NCBI RefSeq assembly: GCF_003173715.1 | Contig: NZ_CP029550.1 | Span: 2,837,501 to 2,901,500, forward strand | From: Methylobacterium durans | GTDB lineage: Bacteria > Pseudomonadota > Alphaproteobacteria > Rhizobiales > Beijerinckiaceae | Reading direction: 5' to 3' | DNA length: 64,000 nt | Program-made: the position numbers and the translations under genes | Part shown: one piece after another, positions 54,178 to 62,815 of the stretch | Layout of the letters: every line of letters starts with the position of its first letter | Numbering within the stretch: position 1 is the first letter of the stretch | The notes under the pieces: model-generated | Databases searched by the model: none | Seen by the model: the letters and a program-made list of their open reading frames with translations, nothing else | What the model was told of the DNA's origin: nothing

Positions 54178-54423
54178 TCAGCCGTGATTTTGTTTCTGTT
54201 TTGACTTGGACTTCGGCAACAGAGCGGTCTCAGCGGGAGCTGCAGTCTCAGCAGCTTCCTTCGCGAGCCGCAGAGCCTTCAGGAGAGCCGTCTTCTCATC
54301 CTGTGCTTGGCGTACTTCTTCGTGATTGACCCAAGCGTCACCGCCATCCTGCGTCCAGCGATTCTGGCGATCAACGAGAGGCTCCAAAATGGTCGGGATG
54401 TATCCTGCAAACTTTGCCACCAA
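54178..54423 (-). CDS. Small protein paralogous to 53964-54155
   Basis: An 81-residue product, MVAKFAGYIPTILEPLVDRQ to KSKQKQNHG. It has an extra N-terminal domain (RWTQDGGDAWVNHEEVRQAQ) before the shared helix DEKTALLKALRLAKEAAE and a Lys-rich tail. It lies 22 bases upstream of its paralogue in the same direction, so they are probably one operon. The function is unknown. Confidence 0.55.
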   Translation of the reverse strand: MVAKFAGYIPTILEPLVDRQNRWTQDGGDAWVNHEEVRQAQDEKTALLKALRLAKEAAETAAPAETALLPKSKSKQKQNHG

Positions 54424-54502
54424 CGGGCTCCTCGGATCAGCAGAAGTGTTTATTAGCTTTATAATAATTATTGCGTAATACCGAGTACAGCTGTGAGCAT
54501 CA

Positions 54503-54766
54503 TCACAGCGCCATTGCGACGTCTGGAATCATGCCAATAGCCTGTGCAGTATTCTGAGACAGCCTAGCATCAGTCAGGGCCACAGCAGCGCCTGGCTTTA
54601 CGGCCTGGCGAACCAGCGCCACAGCCCGCTCCGGCGTCTCCGTCAGAGCTGCATAGAAAGCTGCCAATGGGATGGCCGACACCTCCTCATCCAGGAAGCT
54701 CACGTGCACGATGTAGGCAGTCTGGTTCGCCTCAACGATCCAGGTGGGATAGACGTCTTGGTTCAT
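54503..54766 (-). CDS. Hypothetical protein, 87 residues
   Basis: From MNQDVYPTWIVEANQTAYIV, with a strand-rich start (YIVHVSFLDEEVSAIPLAAF) and helical end (ERAVALVRQAVKPGAAVALT). It is compact and soluble. The family is not recognised. It lies about 80 bases upstream of the paired basic genes, on the same strand. Confidence 0.5.
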   Translation of the reverse strand: MNQDVYPTWIVEANQTAYIVHVSFLDEEVSAIPLAAFYAALTETPERAVALVRQAVKPGAAVALTDARLSQNTAQAIGMIPDVAMAL

Positions 54767-54823
54767 GGCCTACTTCGAAGCTTTCGTTCTGTGAGCAGCA
54801 TGGTGCGGATGGCGCACGAGATT

Positions 54824-55144
54824 TTAGTCTGTGATGTTCGCGGCCATTCGCTCAATCTTCTCAGATGCATTGTCGGCGAGTTCCTCAGCCTCATGCCCCT
54901 GCTCGAACTCGGCTTCCCTCGAGCGCTCAGCCTCCGGAGCATGGCGCAACGCCTCATCCCTGGCGGACGGCGCCTCCCAGGCGTCAGGTACACCTCAAAG
55001 CGCCGCATGCATTGCGACAACCTCAAAGCCCTCCGCCGTCGGCCTCGATCGACATCGATCGATCGCTTCCTGCCGCGCATTGGCAGCGCCGCGAAGGCGT
55101 GCAGCAAACGGATATTTTCCCGAGTTGGCTCGCCTGCGATCCAT
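54824..55144 (-). pseudogene. Small gene with in-frame TGA
   Basis: From MDRRRANSGKYPFAARLRGA the frame runs 106 codons to a TAA, with one TGA at 54995-54997. After the TGA the protein is well formed and acidic (APEAERSREAEFEQGHEAEE, then LADNASEKIERMAANITD). One base change would open the whole frame. The family is not recognised. Confidence 0.4.
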
Positions 55145-55177
55145 CCATGCCTGGACAGACCGCTGGTGGTTTAAACA

Positions 55178-55209
55178 AGCGAAGCCGTCCCAGGCGGAAC
55201 GGCTTCGCT
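55178..55209 (-). terminator. Rho-independent terminator after cspA
   Basis: A perfect 11-bp stem AGCGAAGCCGT / ACGGCTTCGCT with a 10-base loop, 22 bases after the cspA stop. On the minus strand it is followed by TGTTTAAACC. Confidence 0.7.
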
Positions 55210-55231
55210 GAAATCCACTGTCGGTTGGCCT

Positions 55232-55441
55232 TCAGGCCGACTGCAGGTTTGTCGCAGACTGCTTCCCGCTGCGCTTATCAGTCTCCAGTTCATAGGAGAC
55301 CTTCTGGCCCTCAACGAGATTGCGCATGCCCGCGCGCTCAACCGCCGAGATGTGAACGAAGGCGTCTGAACCACCATTGTCTGGCTGGATGAAGCCGAAG
55401 CCCTTAGTCTCGTTGAACCACTTAACAGTACCGGTAGGCAT
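55232..55441 (-). CDS. cspA: Cold-shock protein (CspA family)
   Basis: A 69-residue RNA-binding OB-fold protein: [20 protein letters not shown] (RNP1 KGFGFI), then [13 protein letters not shown] (RNP2 VHIS) and the conserved [17 protein letters not shown] end. It acts as an RNA chaperone in the cytoplasm. The terminator at 55178 and a long AT-rich upstream region (55442-55640), where a regulatory 5' leader would lie, fit the family. Confidence 0.92.
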   Translation of the reverse strand: MPTGTVKWFNETKGFGFIQPDNGGSDAFVHISAVERAGMRNLVEGQKVSYELETDKRSGKQSATNLQSA

Positions 55442-56040
55442 TAGTATTCCCGTAGATTAATAGGCGATAGGGTATGACAGACGCATGCAAGCACGCGTTC
55501 GGCCGGTCGTCGTCGAAATAAGGGAGAAATGCAGAGTGCGCACTCAAGACGAGCGCTGCAGCCGATATCTGGCCAAAAATCGATTTTTGGCTTCTAGCAC
55601 ATTTACGAAATTTTGACAACCGAACCCTCAGCACACGGTGTGACTGAGCGCGACGGCCCTTTGTAAATGGCCGATTTGCTCAGTGATCTGCGGTTATGTC
55701 ACCTGAGATGTGGTCCGTGCATCATCGACAGAGCATCCCCTGGGTTCTCACAGATGCATCGCAAGCCGCGGCAATCGAAGGTGCCTTAGATGCGCTCGGA
55801 ATCCGGTGTCATAGTCCGCCACGGTGCTTGGCGGACGTGGAAAGCTGATGGAGCTGCCGCCGGGGGGATCACACACGCCAGCATAAGGGCCAGCCCAGGA
55901 AGCGCCGGGTTAATTGATGGTGGTGCGACCGGCGCGTTTCACAGCCTCGGCGCCGTGCCTCGCACTACTTGCCTGACCTTAGCCGCTCGGTTGTTGCCGG
56001 GAGGAGTAGGCGGCCGCGTTCAGCGACCAGACGCGTGCGC
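55442..56040. promoter_or_regulatory. cspA upstream region and gene-poor stretch
   Basis: About 600 bases without a supported gene. The part next to cspA probably holds its promoter and structured leader. Nothing recognisable from 55700 to 56040. Confidence 0.35.
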
Positions 56041-56301
56041 CTAACCTCTCGCTGGGCGGGCCTGCAGGATCGCCGCGCGCACGAAGGGGCGTGTCAAGGA
56101 AGGGCCGGCATTGCGGTTCACGAGGTCGTTGGCACCGGGATGCCTTCGAACCGCTTTGCTGAGACTAAGCCGGTAGCCTTCCTTGAACACGAACGGCGGG
56201 GTCATCGGATCCGCCAGGAAGGCGTCGACGGCCGCCTCCACCTCCGCGTCGCCGATGAGCTTGAGTCCGCACAGGGCTGCAGTCGTCAGAGTTTCCGTCA
56301 T
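56041..56301 (-). CDS. Hypothetical protein, 86 residues
   Basis: From MTETLTTAALCGLKLIGDAE, then VEAAVDAFLADPMTPPFVFK and SLSKAVRRHPGANDLVNRNA. The composition is that of a helical soluble protein. The ATG at 56301 is chosen over an upstream start since the segment before it is poor. The family is not recognised. Confidence 0.5.
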   Translation of the reverse strand: MTETLTTAALCGLKLIGDAEVEAAVDAFLADPMTPPFVFKEGYRLSLSKAVRRHPGANDLVNRNAGPSLTRPFVRAAILQARPARG

Positions 56302-56405
56302 AACGGTAGCTTGAGCCAACCCGGCGCCTACCGCAATGTGGCAATCAGCCCTCGCGGGCAAAGAGCAGCCTCCGAAGACATGCCGAGACTGGAAGAAGGG
56401 TGGGT

Positions 56406-56760
56406 CCCGGAGCCGAAGCTCCGGGTTCTGTTTCTACGGTTACCCTACCGCAAGATGCTTACGCCGCGAGGCGGGCATCCATGACAACGTTATCGTTGGC
56501 ATTTAGAGTTTTGGCCAGGTGCCTGAACCAGGGGTGTCCTGCGTCAGGCCGGTCGAGTCCTTACCGAAAGTCGCATCGTCTCTCGCCGAAGCGAGATAGA
56601 ACTCGCGGTCCTTTTACCGTCCAGTCGAACCTATTTCGCCCCCAACAGAAGCACACCGCGTTGTGCTCATGGTGGAGGCGCCGGGTACCGCCCCCGGGTC
56701 CTGAAACGTTATTACGAACCGGTCATCAACCTCGCGAGCTACCTACCCCATCGCACGGGC
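56406..56760 (-). ncRNA. ssrA: tmRNA, circularly permuted alphaproteobacterial (two-piece) form
   Basis: On the minus strand the acceptor piece comes first and ends GGCGCCTCCACCA (CCA at 56670-56672), with a T-arm stem CCGGG/CCCGG just before it. After a 26-base intervening loop the coding piece begins GGGGGCGAAATAGGTTCGAC at 56643. GGGGGCG pairs with CGCCTCC of the acceptor end to form the 7-bp acceptor stem. The tag frame is at 56459-56500 and encodes ANDNVVMDARLAA then TAA; it opens with the alphaproteobacterial ANDN and ends with the LAA degron. The hairpin CCCGGAGC-TTCG-GCTCCGGG closes the 3' side. tmRNA frees stalled ribosomes and tags the nascent chain for Clp proteases. The outer 5' limit is approximate. 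Confidence 0.85.
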
Positions 56761-57469
56761 AAGATCCAGCCGCTCATCGCTCTTCCAGCAGGCTGGCATC
56801 GCCCTCCAGGGGAGTTCACCCTGCTTCTGGGCTGCATCGTCGGGCCCGTCCCCGGCAGCACTTCTGCCCGCGCGTGTAGCGGACGCGAGCGCGTACAATG
56901 GGACTCTGATCCTTCATCGGGCGTCTCATCGATACCTTCAGCTCCAACTAGTGCGCCAACTTCTTTGTCGCAGCAGGATATGAACCCAGCTAAATCGAAA
57001 ACGCTCTAGCGGCGCGTCACGGAAAAGGAACCAGAGAGCCTCCGACCACTTCGATGGAAGTTTTAATCTCTGATACTTTCCGGGCGGCCCTTGGCTCAGC
57101 CTGAGAAGGAGCCGAAGCCTTCGAAGTCATTGGAAGGTGCAACTCGCTTGACGGGGGTCGGCGTCGCTTCGCCAACAGTGCGACCCCTTGTGCTGTAAGA
57201 CCCCGCTTTTGCGAGGCCGCTGTTGGTGGATGAAGCTTGCGGAATGCCTGCACGCTTCATTGCAGACGGGATAACATTGCCGACAGAGTTGCTCTGGTCG
57301 CGCTTTAGTTTGCCTTCGAGAGGACGGGTACTGGGAGGTGCTCAGGAAACCCACGGTGTATTCCCATGTTCCGGGTACCTTGCGTCGCAACATAGACCGT
57401 CGTGGACGCTTTCCGGGGCGGCTGGTCCCGTGCAATCGGAGCCATCCGCATGGCCCGTGTCTTTGCGGA
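56761..57469. other. Gene-poor stretch upstream of tmRNA
   Basis: About 700 bases. The part next to the tmRNA (56760-56900) likely contains its promoter and possibly more of the 5' end. A 36-codon minus-strand frame at 57020-57130 (MTSKASAPSQAEPRAARKVS...) is too short to judge. Nothing else is supported. Confidence 0.35.
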
Positions 57470-57709
57470 TCAGACCGCACGTTTGACCTGTCGGAAGCTC
57501 GGCTGCAAAGCCCTCGCTTCCGCGGTCACAGTCTCCACGCTGTCTGTCTGGAAGGACGAGTAATTCACCTGCCGGCCGTTCTTCTGAGCCGCGAAGACAC
57601 GGCTGGCTATCTCAGTGTCGTCACTCATCGGTCCATGAACCGACACAGCTTCTTTGTCATAATCAAACACAGCCACATAGATGGATGGTTTAGGTGTTGA
57701 CTTGGGCAT
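57470..57709 (-). CDS. Small hypothetical protein
   Basis: A 79-residue product from MPKSTPKPSIYVAVFDYDKE. A strand pair at the start (SIYVAVFDYDKEAVSVHG) is followed by a helix and VNYSSFQTDSVETVTAEA. The internal ATG at 57709 starts the protein-like part. The family is not recognised. Confidence 0.5.
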   Translation of the reverse strand: MPKSTPKPSIYVAVFDYDKEAVSVHGPMSDDTEIASRVFAAQKNGRQVNYSSFQTDSVETVTAEARALQPSFRQVKRAV

Positions 57710-57925
57710 CGCTCTAGGTGTCCCACTCACTGAATATCGCCATAAGATACGCAAGGCAGAGGCTGCCGATCGCAGCGTTGCCGACCACGGGACCGGTTGT
57801 ATAACCGTGATGTTGCCAAAGCCGAGCCCGGGTCCGCTACGCCTGCCAAAATGAGCCGCCTGTGTCTGGAACTGCATGACGACAGTCGGCGTTGCAGACC
57901 CAATCCCACAGCCAAGGTGAGCGGT

Positions 57926-58051
57926 ATGACCGGCAATGAAGAAGCACGCGTGAGCGCCAGTGGTCCGGGGCTGATGCAGGCCGCCTTAGGGTTTACGCTG
58001 TCGCTCGTCACGCTTGTGGGCTGTGTTGTCGGGCTCGGGATGGTGGCTTAA
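57926..58051 (+). CDS. Single-helix small membrane protein
   Basis: A 41-residue product, MTGNEEARVSASGPGLMQAA then LGFTLSLVTLVGCVVGLGMV. One membrane helix at the C-terminus. AAGGTGAGCGG precedes the ATG, and a clear intrinsic terminator follows at 58121, which supports a transcribed small gene. Confidence 0.5.
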   Translation: MTGNEEARVSASGPGLMQAALGFTLSLVTLVGCVVGLGMVA

Positions 58052-58120
58052 TCGATAAAGGTAGAGCTTCGCTCGCCCTGCACCTGTGACCTTGGTCCTC
58101 ACCGAAATTCCTGCTCCTGC

Positions 58121-58151
58121 AGCCCCGGCCTCGTGCCGGGGCTTTCCTTTT
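58121..58151 (+). terminator. Rho-independent terminator
   Basis: Perfect 9-bp stem AGCCCCGGC / GCCGGGGCT with loop CTCGT, followed by TTCCTTTT. It lies 70 bases after the small membrane gene ending at 58051. Confidence 0.8.
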
Positions 58152-58292
58152 GCCCTGTCTGCCTCGTCGAACCACATCCGGCCACGCACAGATCGGTCAA
58201 CATGGAGCCGCTCAGCGGATCCGGAACGTCAGGATCGGGCCTCAAGTTCGCGCGTCGCGCCGCTTTGGCTCCGGAGCGGGCACTTTGCTCAG

Positions 58293-58514
58293 TCATAAAT
58301 CCTCAAGGCTGCGGAGGAACGACCGATAGCTGAGCGCCATCGCCAGCGTCCGGTCAATCTCGGCCAGAACCTGCCGGGCTTGCGCCTGCACCTCTCCGCC
58401 TTCTTCAAGCCCGGTAATCAGCTTGATCTGCCGCGCTCGACGCTGCTCTGCCTCGACCACCTGCCGCTCGGCGGTCTCAAGAGCAGTCTCATACCTGCGT
58501 GTCGATCCTTCCAT
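58293..58514 (-). CDS. Small coiled-coil protein
   Basis: A 73-residue product from MEGSTRRYETALETAERQVV, then EAEQRRARQIKLITGLEEGG and QARQVLAEIDRTLAMALSYR. Two long helices form a hairpin. Soluble, function unknown. The ATG at 58514 begins the helical part. Confidence 0.5.
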   Translation of the reverse strand: MEGSTRRYETALETAERQVVEAEQRRARQIKLITGLEEGGEVQAQARQVLAEIDRTLAMALSYRSFLRSLEDL

Positions 58515-58753
58515 GATCCATTCCGCGCTTCCTGGCCGTCCCCTGTTGCCGGGGATCAGCGTCATGCTCGCAGACCAGAATGCCAAGCCGATTTCAAGGA
58601 TGCCGGGGCTCAACTCACGGCCAATGACGGTGCCCGAAACGGACCCCACCTAATGCGCCAAGGCAGCGAGTGGAGTTAGGCTGCCCACCTGAGCGATAAC
58701 CAGCGGCAGCTAACGCAGAAGCTGCCCCGCAACCAAACGGTCCGGTTCGAGGC

Positions 58754-58830
58754 TTACTCCGCGACCTGACGGCCGTTCCTACCTCCAGCTCCGGGTTGGT
58801 TGGCGAGTTCTGCTCGCAAGCGCTCTGCCT
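58754..58830 (-). pseudogene. 3' remnant of a gene cut by IS3 copy 2
   Basis: The last 25 codons of a minus-strand gene (AERLRAELANQPGAGGRNGR, then QVAE and stop) run straight into the left end of the IS. The 5' part is not on the other side of the IS, so it was lost or moved. The remaining piece looks like the end of a coiled-coil protein. Confidence 0.45.
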
Positions 58831-58914
58831 TGTCCGCCGTCAGCGCTCCTGAGACACATCGAGGCCCTTCACGAACGGAGGATGGCTGGTTCATCGTAGT
58901 CCTGAGGCACGACG

Positions 58915-59289
58915 ATGAAGCAGACATCCGGACTGGCACGCAAGCCGGCAGACGCGGTGATCAAAGACATCCGCCGGGCCACCCGCCGGCAGTTCTCGGC
59001 CGAGGAGAAGATCCGCATCGTGCTGGAGGGCCTGCGCGGCGAGGACAGTATCGCCGAGCTGTGTCGGCGCGAGGGCATCGCCAGCTCGATGTACTACGGC
59101 TGGTCCAAGGAGTTCCTGGAAGCCGGTAAGAAGCGGCTGGCGGGCGACACGGCGCGGGCGGCGACAGCAGACGAAGTCAAGGAGCTGCGCCGCGAGGCGG
59201 GCGCGCTGAAGGAGGTTGTGGCCGATCTCCTCCTGGAGAACCGCCTGCTCAAAAAAAGCATGAGCGGGGCTGGGGACGACGAGGCATGA
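58915..59289 (+). CDS. IS3-family transposase OrfA, copy 2
   Basis: Identical in protein to the copy-1 OrfA at 16945-17319, with the same helix-turn-helix, A7G slippery run (59251-59258) and ATGA overlap with orfB. Confidence 0.9.
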   Translation: MKQTSGLARKPADAVIKDIRRATRRQFSAEEKIRIVLEGLRGEDSIAELCRREGIASSMYYGWSKEFLEAGKKRLAGDTARAATADEVKELRREAGALKEVVADLLLENRLLKKSMSGAGDDEA

Positions 59290-60266
59290 GGTACCCAGCC
59301 CCTGAGAAGCTGGAGATCATCCGGCTGGTTGAGCAATCCCACCTGCCGGTGCGCCGCACCCTGGAGAAGCTCGGCATCACCCGATCGACGTTCTACCGCT
59401 GGTACGACGCCTACCTGAGAGGCAGTCCCGAGGCATTGGCTGACCGACCATCCCGGCCCAGCCGGGTCTGGAACCGTCTACCGACAGAGATCCGCGAGCA
59501 GATCGTCGCCCTCGCGCTGGAGGAGCCGGAACTCAGCCCACGCGAACTGGCGGTGCGCTTCACCGACGAGCGGCGCTACTTCGTCTCGGAAGCCAGCGTC
59601 TACCGCCTGCTCAAGGCCCAGGACCTGATCACCAGCCCCGCTTACATCGTCGTCAAGGCCGCCGACGCGTTCCGCGACAAGACCACGGCGCCCAACCAGC
59701 TCTGGCAGACCGACTTCACCTACCTGAAGGTTGTCGGCTGGGGCTGGTACTACCTGTCGACGGTGCTGGACGACTTCTCGCGCTTCATCGTGGCCTGGAA
59801 GCTCTGCGCCACGATGCAGGCCAGCGACGTCACCGCCACGCTCGATCTGGCGCTGACCGCGGCCGGGCTCGATCAGGTGCCGGTGGCGCATCGCCCGCGG
59901 CTGCTGACCGACAACGGATCGAGCTACGTCGCGGGTGACTTGGCGACATGGCTTGGCAGCCGAGGCATGACCCACATCCGCGGTGCGCCGCGCCATCCCC
60001 AGACGCAGGGCAAGATCGAGCGCTGGCACCAGACGCTCAAGAACCGCATCCTGCTCGAACACGCCTACCTGCCGGGCGAGTTGGAGGCCCGGGTTGCCGC
60101 CTTCGTGGAGCACTACAACCACGTCCGAGCTCACGAGAGCCTGGGCAATCTCACCCCCGCTGACGTCTATCTCGGCCGCGGCGAGGGCATCCTGCGCGAG
60201 CGGGCGCAGATCAAGCGTCAGACCCTCATCGACCGCCGCTTGCGCCACCACGCGCGGGCTGCCTAA
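59286..60266 (+). CDS. IS3-family transposase OrfB, copy 2
   Basis: 326 residues with the full DDE core as in copy 1. It reads LRGSPEALADRP where copy 1 has LRGGPEALADRP. There are no frame breaks, so both copies could be active. Confidence 0.92.
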   Translation: MRYPAPEKLEIIRLVEQSHLPVRRTLEKLGITRSTFYRWYDAYLRGSPEALADRPSRPSRVWNRLPTEIREQIVALALEEPELSPRELAVRFTDERRYFVSEASVYRLLKAQDLITSPAYIVVKAADAFRDKTTAPNQLWQTDFTYLKVVGWGWYYLSTVLDDFSRFIVAWKLCATMQASDVTATLDLALTAAGLDQVPVAHRPRLLTDNGSSYVAGDLATWLGSRGMTHIRGAPRHPQTQGKIERWHQTLKNRILLEHAYLPGELEARVAAFVEHYNHVRAHESLGNLTPADVYLGRGEGILRERAQIKRQTLIDRRLRHHARAA

Positions 60267-60341
60267 CCTCTCAACCCAGGTGGACCAGAGCCTCCGTTCC
60301 TGAGCGTCCCAGATCGTCTCAAATCATCTGACGACGGACAC

Positions 60342-60761
60342 GTCGCCATCGACAGCCTCAACGCCTACCTGCATGCCATGCCGGGCGAGGAGTTCCTCAT
60401 CCTGCAGATGCACGAGCTCCTGAACTACCTGAACCAGCAAGGCGTCACGACGCTGCTGGTCCTCGGCCAGCACGGCGTCATCGGGGACGTGCGCACCGAC
60501 ATCGACCTCAGCTACCTGAGCGACGGCATCCTGCTCTTCCGGTTCTTCGAGGCCAAGGGCGAGGTACGCACGGCGGTCTCGGTGGTGAAGAGCCGGGTCA
60601 ACCCGCATGAGCGCACGATCCGCGAGTTGAAGTTCTCGGGCCAGGGGCTGCGGGTCGGCGAGGCCCTGGATGATTTCGAGGGCGTGCTCACGGGTCTTCC
60701 GTCCTATCGCGGGAAGGTCGCGATGTTGCCGGGCGGCGCTCAGCCAGGCGGAGGCGCATGA
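60342..60761 (+). pseudogene. KaiC-like RecA-family ATPase, C-terminal half, truncated by IS3 copy 2
   Basis: About 139 codons from the Walker B region (VAIDSLNAYLHAMPGEEFLI) through LGQHGVIGDVRTDIDLSYLS and RELKFSGQGLRVGEALDDFE to GVLTGLPSYRG, the usual KaiC/RadA-like C-terminal. The Walker A P-loop and everything before it are missing: the IS ends one base before the first codon shown. Without the P-loop it cannot bind ATP. Its stop overlaps the start of the kinase at 60758 (ATGA). KaiC-like ATPases paired with hybrid kinases are common in methylobacteria and other soil alphaproteobacteria. Confidence 0.82.
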
Positions 60762-62815
60762 TGCACCGACCGGCGGACCACGAAGGTCGCGTCCTCATCC
60801 TGGCGCCCCGCGGACGCGATGCGGGCGTGATCGAGCAGGTGCTCAACCGCGCCGGCACCCCGACCGCGTCCTGCCCCGACCTGGCGGATTGGGTGACGTG
60901 CCTGCGAGCAGGAGCCGGTACCGCGCTGGTCACCGAGGAAGCGCTCGCGGATGCGGACACGCGTTCTTTGTTCGCCTGGCTCGACGAGCAGCCCGCCTGG
61001 TCGGACTTCCCGTTCATCGTCCTTGCGACACGGCAGACAGGCCGCCGGTCGGAGCGCGCTGCCAGCATCCTCGCGCGGCTCGGTAACGTCATCCTGCTGG
61101 AGCGTCCGATCAACGCCGAGACGCTGACCAGCGCCGCCGCGTCGGCGCTGCGGGCGCGCAGACGCCAATATCAGGCGCGTAGCCTCCTGGCCGAGCGGGA
61201 AGCCACTCAGGAGCACCTGCGCCTCCTCAACGAGGGCCTGGAGCGGCGAGTCGCCGAGCGGACCCGCGAGGTCGAAGCCGCTCGCGAGACCCTGGCCTTC
61301 GCCCTCGATGCGGCCGGCATGGGCTCGTGGGACCTTGATCTCGCGAACGGAACCTCCCGCCACTCCCCTCGTTTCGACGCCATCTTCGGCTACGCCGAGC
61401 CGGTACCGTCGTGGACCCGCGATACCTTTCTCGCCCACGTGGTGGAGGAAGACCGCCCCGCGGTCGAGAAGGCATTCTCCGCCGTCCCGCAGACCGGCGA
61501 GATCAACTTGGAGTGCCGGATTGCGCGGCGGGACGGCGCCGTGCGCTGGGTCGCTGCGAAAGGGCAGGTCAAGTACGACGCGTCCGGCGCCCCGGCACGC
61601 ATCGCCGGGATCTTGGTGGACCGCACCGAGCAGCACGTCACAGAGGAGGCGCTGCGTCAGGCCCAGAAGATGGAGGCCATCGGACAGCTCACGGGCGGCG
61701 TTGCCCATGACTTCAACAACCTACTCACCGTCATCGTAGGTGGCCTGGACATGATGTTGCGCCGCCCCGAGCAGGTCGACCGCGTCAAGCGCTTGGCTGA
61801 GGCGGCCATGGGTGCCGCAAGGCGCGGTGAGCAACTCACGCAGCAGCTTCTCGCCTTCTCCCGGCGGCAGATGCTGCGGCCACAGACGCTCAACCCGAAC
61901 CGCCTGCTGCTAGACTTCAAGCCTCTCGCCGAGCGGGCGGCAGGTGGGGCCGTCGAGCTGGCCTTCAACCTCGATCCGGCGCTCGACCCCATTCGCATCG
62001 ACCCGGCGCAGTTCGAGGCGTCGGTGCTGAACCTGATCGTGAACGCGCGCGATGCCCTGGAAGGTGTCGACGGGCATGCGCGCATCGCCGTGAGCAGCAG
62101 AAACATCCATCTCGGCACGGCCACAGTCGCCGACAAGGGCGTGCCTCCGGGGCCCTATGTGGTCGTCTCCGTGACCGACACCGGCAGCGGCATTCCACCC
62201 GACAAGCTTCAGCGCGTGTTCGAGCCGTTCTTCACCACCAAGGAGGTCGGCAAGGGAACGGGGCTCGGGCTCAGCCAAGTCTACGGCTTCACGCGTAGCG
62301 CCAAGGGCTTTACCCAGATCGAGTCGGAAGTCGGCAAGGGCACGACGGTCAGCTTGTACTTTCCGCGTTCGACCGACCCGGCCGACGAGGAGACGGGCGC
62401 TGGTCCGGCGAGTTCGATCCCGCTGCGCCGAGCCGGCGAGGGCGAGACGGTGCTGCTGGTGGAGGACGACGAGCAGGTGCTCAGGATGGCTGTCGAGAGC
62501 CTGGAGGAGTTGCGCTACCGGGTCATCGTCGCTCGCAACGCCGCCGAGGCACTGGAGCACCTTCGAGGCGTGGAGCGTATCGACATCCTGTTCTCCGACG
62601 TGGTCATGCCCGGCGGCATGAACGGGTCGCAGTTGGCGGTCGAGGCACAGAAGCTTCGGCCCGGCATCAAGGTCCTGCTCACGTCAGGCTACGTCGCAAA
62701 CCTCGACGAAGGTCAGGTGATGGCCCAGGGTGAGATGCCGGTCCTGAACAAGCCCTACCGCCGCGACGAGCTCGCCCGCTCGCTGCGCCTGGTGCTGGGG
62801 CAAGAGGGGCGTTGA
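60758..62815 (+). CDS. Hybrid histidine kinase linked to the KaiC-like gene
   Basis: A 685-residue soluble kinase. The first 140 residues resemble a receiver (VLILAPRGRDAGVIEQVLNR, DFPFIVLATRQTG) but lack the acidic pocket, so it is a pseudo-receiver. A coiled coil and a PAS domain (about 175-290; LAFALDAAGMGSWDLDLANG) lead to the His box IGQLTGGVAHDFNNLLTVIV (about 310), the ATPase domain (NLIVNARDALE, DTGSGIPPD, GTGLGLSQV) and a true receiver (VLLVEDDEQVLRMA, phospho-Asp in ILFSDVVMPGGMNG, Lys in VLNKPYRR). It is intact, but with kaiC cut off its upstream promoter is gone and expression would depend on the IS. Confidence 0.9.
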   Translation: MMHRPADHEGRVLILAPRGRDAGVIEQVLNRAGTPTASCPDLADWVTCLRAGAGTALVTEEALADADTRSLFAWLDEQPAWSDFPFIVLATRQTGRRSERAASILARLGNVILLERPINAETLTSAAASALRARRRQYQARSLLAEREATQEHLRLLNEGLERRVAERTREVEAARETLAFALDAAGMGSWDLDLANGTSRHSPRFDAIFGYAEPVPSWTRDTFLAHVVEEDRPAVEKAFSAVPQTGEINLECRIARRDGAVRWVAAKGQVKYDASGAPARIAGILVDRTEQHVTEEALRQAQKMEAIGQLTGGVAHDFNNLLTVIVGGLDMMLRRPEQVDRVKRLAEAAMGAARRGEQLTQQLLAFSRRQMLRPQTLNPNRLLLDFKPLAERAAGGAVELAFNLDPALDPIRIDPAQFEASVLNLIVNARDALEGVDGHARIAVSSRNIHLGTATVADKGVPPGPYVVVSVTDTGSGIPPDKLQRVFEPFFTTKEVGKGTGLGLSQVYGFTRSAKGFTQIESEVGKGTTVSLYFPRSTDPADEETGAGPASSIPLRRAGEGETVLLVEDDEQVLRMAVESLEELRYRVIVARNAAEALEHLRGVERIDILFSDVVMPGGMNGSQLAVEAQKLRPGIKVLLTSGYVANLDEGQVMAQGEMPVLNKPYRRDELARSLRLVLGQEGR

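Larger units (their letters stand above)
58831..60340 (+). mobile_element. IS3-family insertion sequence, copy 2 (1510 bp)
   Basis: Same length, ends and orientation as 16861-18370, with two base differences noticed (one changes Gly to Ser in OrfB, one is silent). Unlike copy 1 it has no target duplication: the 10 bases on the left (CGCTCTGCCT) and right (CGTCGCCATC) do not match. A different broken gene lies on each side. That is the mark of a deletion or recombination at this copy. Confidence 0.93.

Noticed and set aside
55576..57480. CRISPR array or tRNA gene in the repeat-like, structured DNA around the tmRNA
   Set aside because: No regularly spaced direct repeats were seen, and the structured segment is explained by the permuted tmRNA and its hairpins.
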